Below, one piece after another: positions 60,416 to 64,000 of a DNA stretch of 64,000 bases. Both the position numbers and the translations under genes were made by a program. Numbering within the stretch: position 1 is the first letter of the stretch; each line of letters begins with the position of its first letter. Origin of the DNA: Tubiluchus corallicola (Eukaryota > Priapulida > Priapulimorpha > Priapulimorphida > Tubiluchidae); the NCBI GenBank assembly GCA_030141605.1, contig JAQGDQ010000149.1, forward strand, positions 359,789 through 423,788, in the 5' to 3' direction. Below the pieces are notes generated by a model that did not search any database, was not told the DNA's origin, and saw nothing but the letters and a program-made list of their open reading frames with translations.

Positions 60416-63400
60416 GCTATAGCTATGGCATCATGAGTTGTAGAAGCAAATTTACAACAGTCGTCCACATAGAAATTAAACAAAATTGTTTGAGTCACAT
60501 CGAGTGGGAAGGCAGTGACATTGTCTTTAGCTGTCTGCTGTAATGCGAAATTGGCACATCCTCCTGATGATACTGCCCCAAACAAGTGGACTAGCATTCG
60601 GTAGTCACGCGGCGGATTTTTTGGGTCACCCTGGTCCCACCATAAAAATCTTACGTAGTCTGCTTGGTGGCGTGGAATTGCAACCCTGTAGTACATCGAT
60701 TGTATGTCGGCCATGAAAGCTGCTGGTCCTTGTCTAAAACGGCACAAGACTCCCAATAATGAGTTGGTTAAATTTGGCGCTTGCAAAAGTTCGTTGTTCA
60801 AGGAAGTTCCCATGAACACGGTGCTGCAGTTAAACACAACTCTGATTTTCTTCTTGCGCTTATGGTAAACTGGGTGGTGGGGTATGTACCACACTTTTCC
60901 TGCATCTGGGTACGGCTCTGAGGGTGGCACCTTTTCGGCATATCCGTTTTCTAGCATCTTATTCATGAACGCAGTATATTCGTTTCTCAGCTCTTCAGCC
61001 TGAAACCTTTTGGCTAAACTACGCATGCGCTGTTCGGCTTGTACCCTGTTATTTGGCATAACTGGATTATCCTTCTTGAATGGCAACGGCACAACATATT
61101 TTCCATTCTTGTAACAAGTCTGCGCAGTAACCTTGCTCATGAAAAGCTTTTCCTCTTGAGAATCACCATAACCATTAGCGTCAGTTGCATTCTGAACGGC
61201 AGTAGGGATGCTAAACTGACAAGACGAAATTTCTTCGGTGGCGGCATCTGTGCATATCACCCGGCTATAGCTGGATCTAAGACCTTCCCGTGACGCTTTG
61301 CCAATTACGCCCTGTACCGTCCAGCCTAAACGCGTAAGAACAGCATAACAATTAAAATCTGGGTGGCTAATGACTTGCAGAGGCTCCATTGCCTTTGGTG
61401 TGTTCATGCCTAATAGTAAACCAACTTCAACATTGTGCATTATTGGATGGAGTGATTTCGCTATGTCCCGCAAATGCCTCAATTCTTCCACTTTGTTAGG
61501 ATCTGGTATCTCGTTTCTATCTGCAGGATAGAACTCTTTCGTAAACAAACGTGGCAACTCAACGACGTTGCTACCATTCAAGCGCGAAACGCATAAACCA
61601 TCAATTCCTTGTGATTTAATTAAATGAGTCCCACTAAGTGTGCGTAGGCGGATGTCAGTATCCTGCCCGGTAGCCCCTAATTCTTCAGCTAGCTCTTCCG
61701 AAATGAAGCCGTCATTACTACCTGGGTCTAAGAAGCAGTAGGCTACGCGGCTATTATGAACGTTATCTTTGTGAAAGATTTTAACTGGGACTATTGCCAT
61801 TGAAACTACGCTGTCGGCTGAAGTTACGTTACTAGTGTTTACGCGAGAAATTGACGCAGTCGAAGTTGATTGATGTTGATTTGTAGGCTTAGCTTCACGT
61901 ATTGCATCCGTTTGTAACTGTGAACTATCGCTGCTTACACCTGACTGTGATTGCGTGTCGATATGAAGCACCGTGGGATGCGTGCGCTTGCATATATCAC
62001 AATGTTTCTTAGATCTACAATCCTTATACGCATGAAAAGTCCCATTCAAGCATCCAAAACAAATTTTATTGTCTTTGACAAACTTTCTTTTGGCATCGTA
62101 GGAAAGCTGACTGAACTCTTTGCATTTATCTAAACGATGATTAGTAGCTGAACAATAGAAACAAGGCCTTTGTTTTAGAGTTTGACCCTTTGACATATTA
62201 TTAGAGTCAATAGCGAATGATGACGATTTGCGACTACCACCTTTGGAAGTCTTAAATGTATGCTCTTCCCCTTTATCTGTAGATTTTGCCATAGCTTGTC
62301 GGCTAAGAATAGGATGAGATAGACCTTTCGTCCTGTCACTGATATGCTTAACTACCTCAGTGAATTTCGGCGGTCTACCATAACGCTTTTCTATTTTCTG
62401 CGCATGCTCAAGAACTTGATCTTGCATACGATAGGGTAGCTTAGAACAAACTAATTGTATAGTACACGGGTCATCTAGCGATAACAAATATGCATTATGA
62501 TGCATAGATGCTCCACAATTGTTCAGAAAAGCAGAAAACTCTTCAACTGAATCGACGTCATCCATTTTTGTGATAGGCTTCCAAGATCTCAATTTAGTTT
62601 TAAATGCTGCGGCAGCAACTGACGAATTCCCGAATTTAGCGTGCAATGCGGCAACGGCATGATCGTACGGCTTCCTATTATTCTCTGATGCTTCAACTAA
62701 TGTCTGTGCCTTTCCTTCAGTGTACTGAACCAAATATCTGTACAACTGTAATTGATCGGTTATGCAAGTTTCAAATGTCTGTTTAAAAACTGTGATAAAG
62801 GCGTTATATTTTGTTACGTCATGTCCATTAAATTTCACCAATTCAGGCATCGGTAATTTTTGCAAACTGACTATCTGATTAAGACATTTCGCTTGATCTA
62901 GAAAAGCTTTAGCAATTAACTCGTTGCTCTGCTGTGGTCTTGGATCCTGGACAACAGCAGATTGACGTTGCGGTGAATATGGACGATTGCCAAGTGACCT
63001 ATTCGACTGGAACGACCGGTTTGAACCGACTGACTGACCGCCTGACTTATCATCATCAATGTCGTCTTCCATTTCTGCAGACAACAGGCTTTTTCGTAAC
63101 TTGACCTCATTTAATGCTCGCTTATTTTCAATTTCGTTTAATTCTTGCTGAATTTTAGCTTCAGCCATGCGCCTTTTGATTTTGGCTTCCTCGTCATTTA
63201 ATTCTAGGGCTTTCTCAATGTATGCTTGTGAGCGACGGCTAACGTTACTAACTCCAGATTTAACTGAATGGGCTTGTGACCTTGGCTGAGTTTTAGTTAG
63301 AGGTGCAAGGCTAATATCTTCTTCACTAATCGGCCTACTATCCCGGGCAAACGAATATGCATTGAACGGCTCAATAACTCGTGGTCGATGGCTACTGTAG

Positions 63401-63708
63401 TCCGGCATTCTTTGTGATTGCTCTCGTGAGATGTCTACTAACGTGCGCTGCTGTAAGTCCGCAACAGGTAGTTGTTGACCTTGACCATCAGGTGTCTGGG
63501 ATTCGCTTATCGGCTCAGGTAAATCGTCTATTATGGCGTCGCTTGTTCTCTCGGCTTCATGGCGGGCGTCTCTCGCGTCCTCCAACATCCTGGCGATGAG
63601 TTGGTCCTTAGTGCCCTCCTCTGGTAGTCCATAGTCCATACATAAGTTTTTCAAATCGGCTTTGTGCATCTTACGCAAGTTGCTCTCCGTGAGTGCTAAT
63701 TGAGCCAT
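60397..63708 (-). pseudogene. BEL/Pao gag-protease-RT N-terminal frame
   Basis: This frame of 1103 codons starts with ATG at 63708. It opens with a SAP-like helix pair (about residues 10-42, HKADLKNLCMDYGLPEEGT), then a charged coiled-coil (165-210) and a DUF1759-type gag core (about 285-460). A CCHC knuckle follows at C516, C519, H524 and C529, with further Cys/His clusters to about 585. The aspartic protease has D661 in a D-P-G-S setting rather than D-T/S-G. The reverse transcriptase has MAD at 999-1001, VRFLWW at 1019-1024 and YVDD at 1080-1083. It ends prematurely soon after YVDD, where an ATAGCT repeat (60404-60425) shifts the frame. Function is known from the family; the break is seen directly. 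Confidence 0.9.
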
Positions 63709-63735
63709 CTCTACACCCCTAGCAGTAAATGTCTA

Positions 63736-64000
63736 TGATGTGGATGCGCCCAGTCCAGGCAATAAAACGGCAAAAATCAATGTTGAATTGTGCGATAGAC
63801 CTGCAATTTATTAAAATACAGGATTACAAAAGGTGCTTTGGAATGTGCAAAAGCTTATTACCATTTAGACAAAAAGTTTTAAGAAGTTTTAAGAAGACTG
63901 AAACAAATTATTACTTTATGACTCTATGAAGCAATTTTAACCAATTTAAACGTTTAACTAATTATAAAGGTAGATGTGACTTACATTTACTGGTGACTTG
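63736..64000 (-). repeat. 5' LTR of BEL/Pao element (partial)
   Basis: This matches 57677-57941 almost base for base (for example GTTGAATTG against GTTGAACTG, and AAGACTG against AAGATTG) and continues past the window. Only about 27 bp separate the LTR end from the gag ATG at 63708. Within them I see no TGG-starting primer-binding site, so the tRNA primer is unclear. Confidence 0.9.

Larger units (their letters stand above)
57677..64000 (-). mobile_element. BEL/Pao LTR retrotransposon, 5' LTR cut by window edge
   Basis: Direct near-identical copies at 57677 onward and 63736 onward are the 3' and 5' LTRs of a minus-strand element. Between them lies a gag-pol region with the BEL/Pao order: gag, zinc knuckles, aspartic protease, reverse transcriptase, RNase H, integrase and a C-terminal DUF5641-like domain. 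Visible LTRs differ at only three or so positions over about 265 bp, so insertion was recent. Even so, two frameshifts (near 60410 and 58640) and a gap in the integrase show the copy is defective. Target duplication cannot be checked because the right edge is outside the window. Confidence 0.93.

Overview
This is an AT-rich, intron-rich animal nuclear sequence, most likely from an invertebrate. It carries four recognisable conserved genes split by many GT-AG introns, plus the first exon of a probable fifth. The metazoan genes (neudesin, CFAP36, PPP4R3) and a BEL/Pao retrotransposon fit an animal. I cannot name the phylum from this sequence alone.

Layout. 1-2565 (-): NENF/neudesin, 3' end cut by the window edge. 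2566-2740: a 175-bp head-to-head gap shared with 2741-14372 (+): ACTR2/ARP2, nine exons, 395 aa. 16711-25973 (+): CFAP36, ten exons, 457 aa, with one GC-AG intron. 29988-49833 (-): PPP4R3 (SMEK/falafel), sixteen exons, about 775 aa, convergent with CFAP36. 56849-56901 (+): first exon of a UBA-domain gene, probably UBXN1-like. 57677-64000 (-): a BEL/Pao LTR retrotransposon, broken by two frameshifts and an apparent integrase deletion; its 5' LTR runs off the window. All exon joins listed keep the reading frame.

The introns and spacers hold several mobile elements. These are a degenerate hAT transposon with both inverted ends in ACTR2 intron 7, itself holding a Harbinger-like MITE and an AT-rich palindrome cluster; 5'-truncated LINE pieces; a non-autonomous hAT-type element with a 7/8-matching 8-bp target duplication in PPP4R3 intron 2; a TA-flanked mariner/pogo-like element in PPP4R3 intron 6; two long foldback elements; a 340-bp repeat present twice at high identity; and three tandem duplications with a 108-121 bp period, one of which copies a CFAP36 splice acceptor.

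The genes are unrelated housekeeping and ciliary genes: actin branching (ARP2), a secreted or membrane haem-binding factor (NENF), a ciliary BART-domain protein (CFAP36) and a PP4 phosphatase targeting subunit (PPP4R3). Nothing suggests they form one system. I see no clear case of a new biological system. The most unusual items are the palindrome cluster made from transposase sequence, the duplicated splice acceptor next to a GC-AG intron, and the CpG-dense block inside PPP4R3 intron 3.
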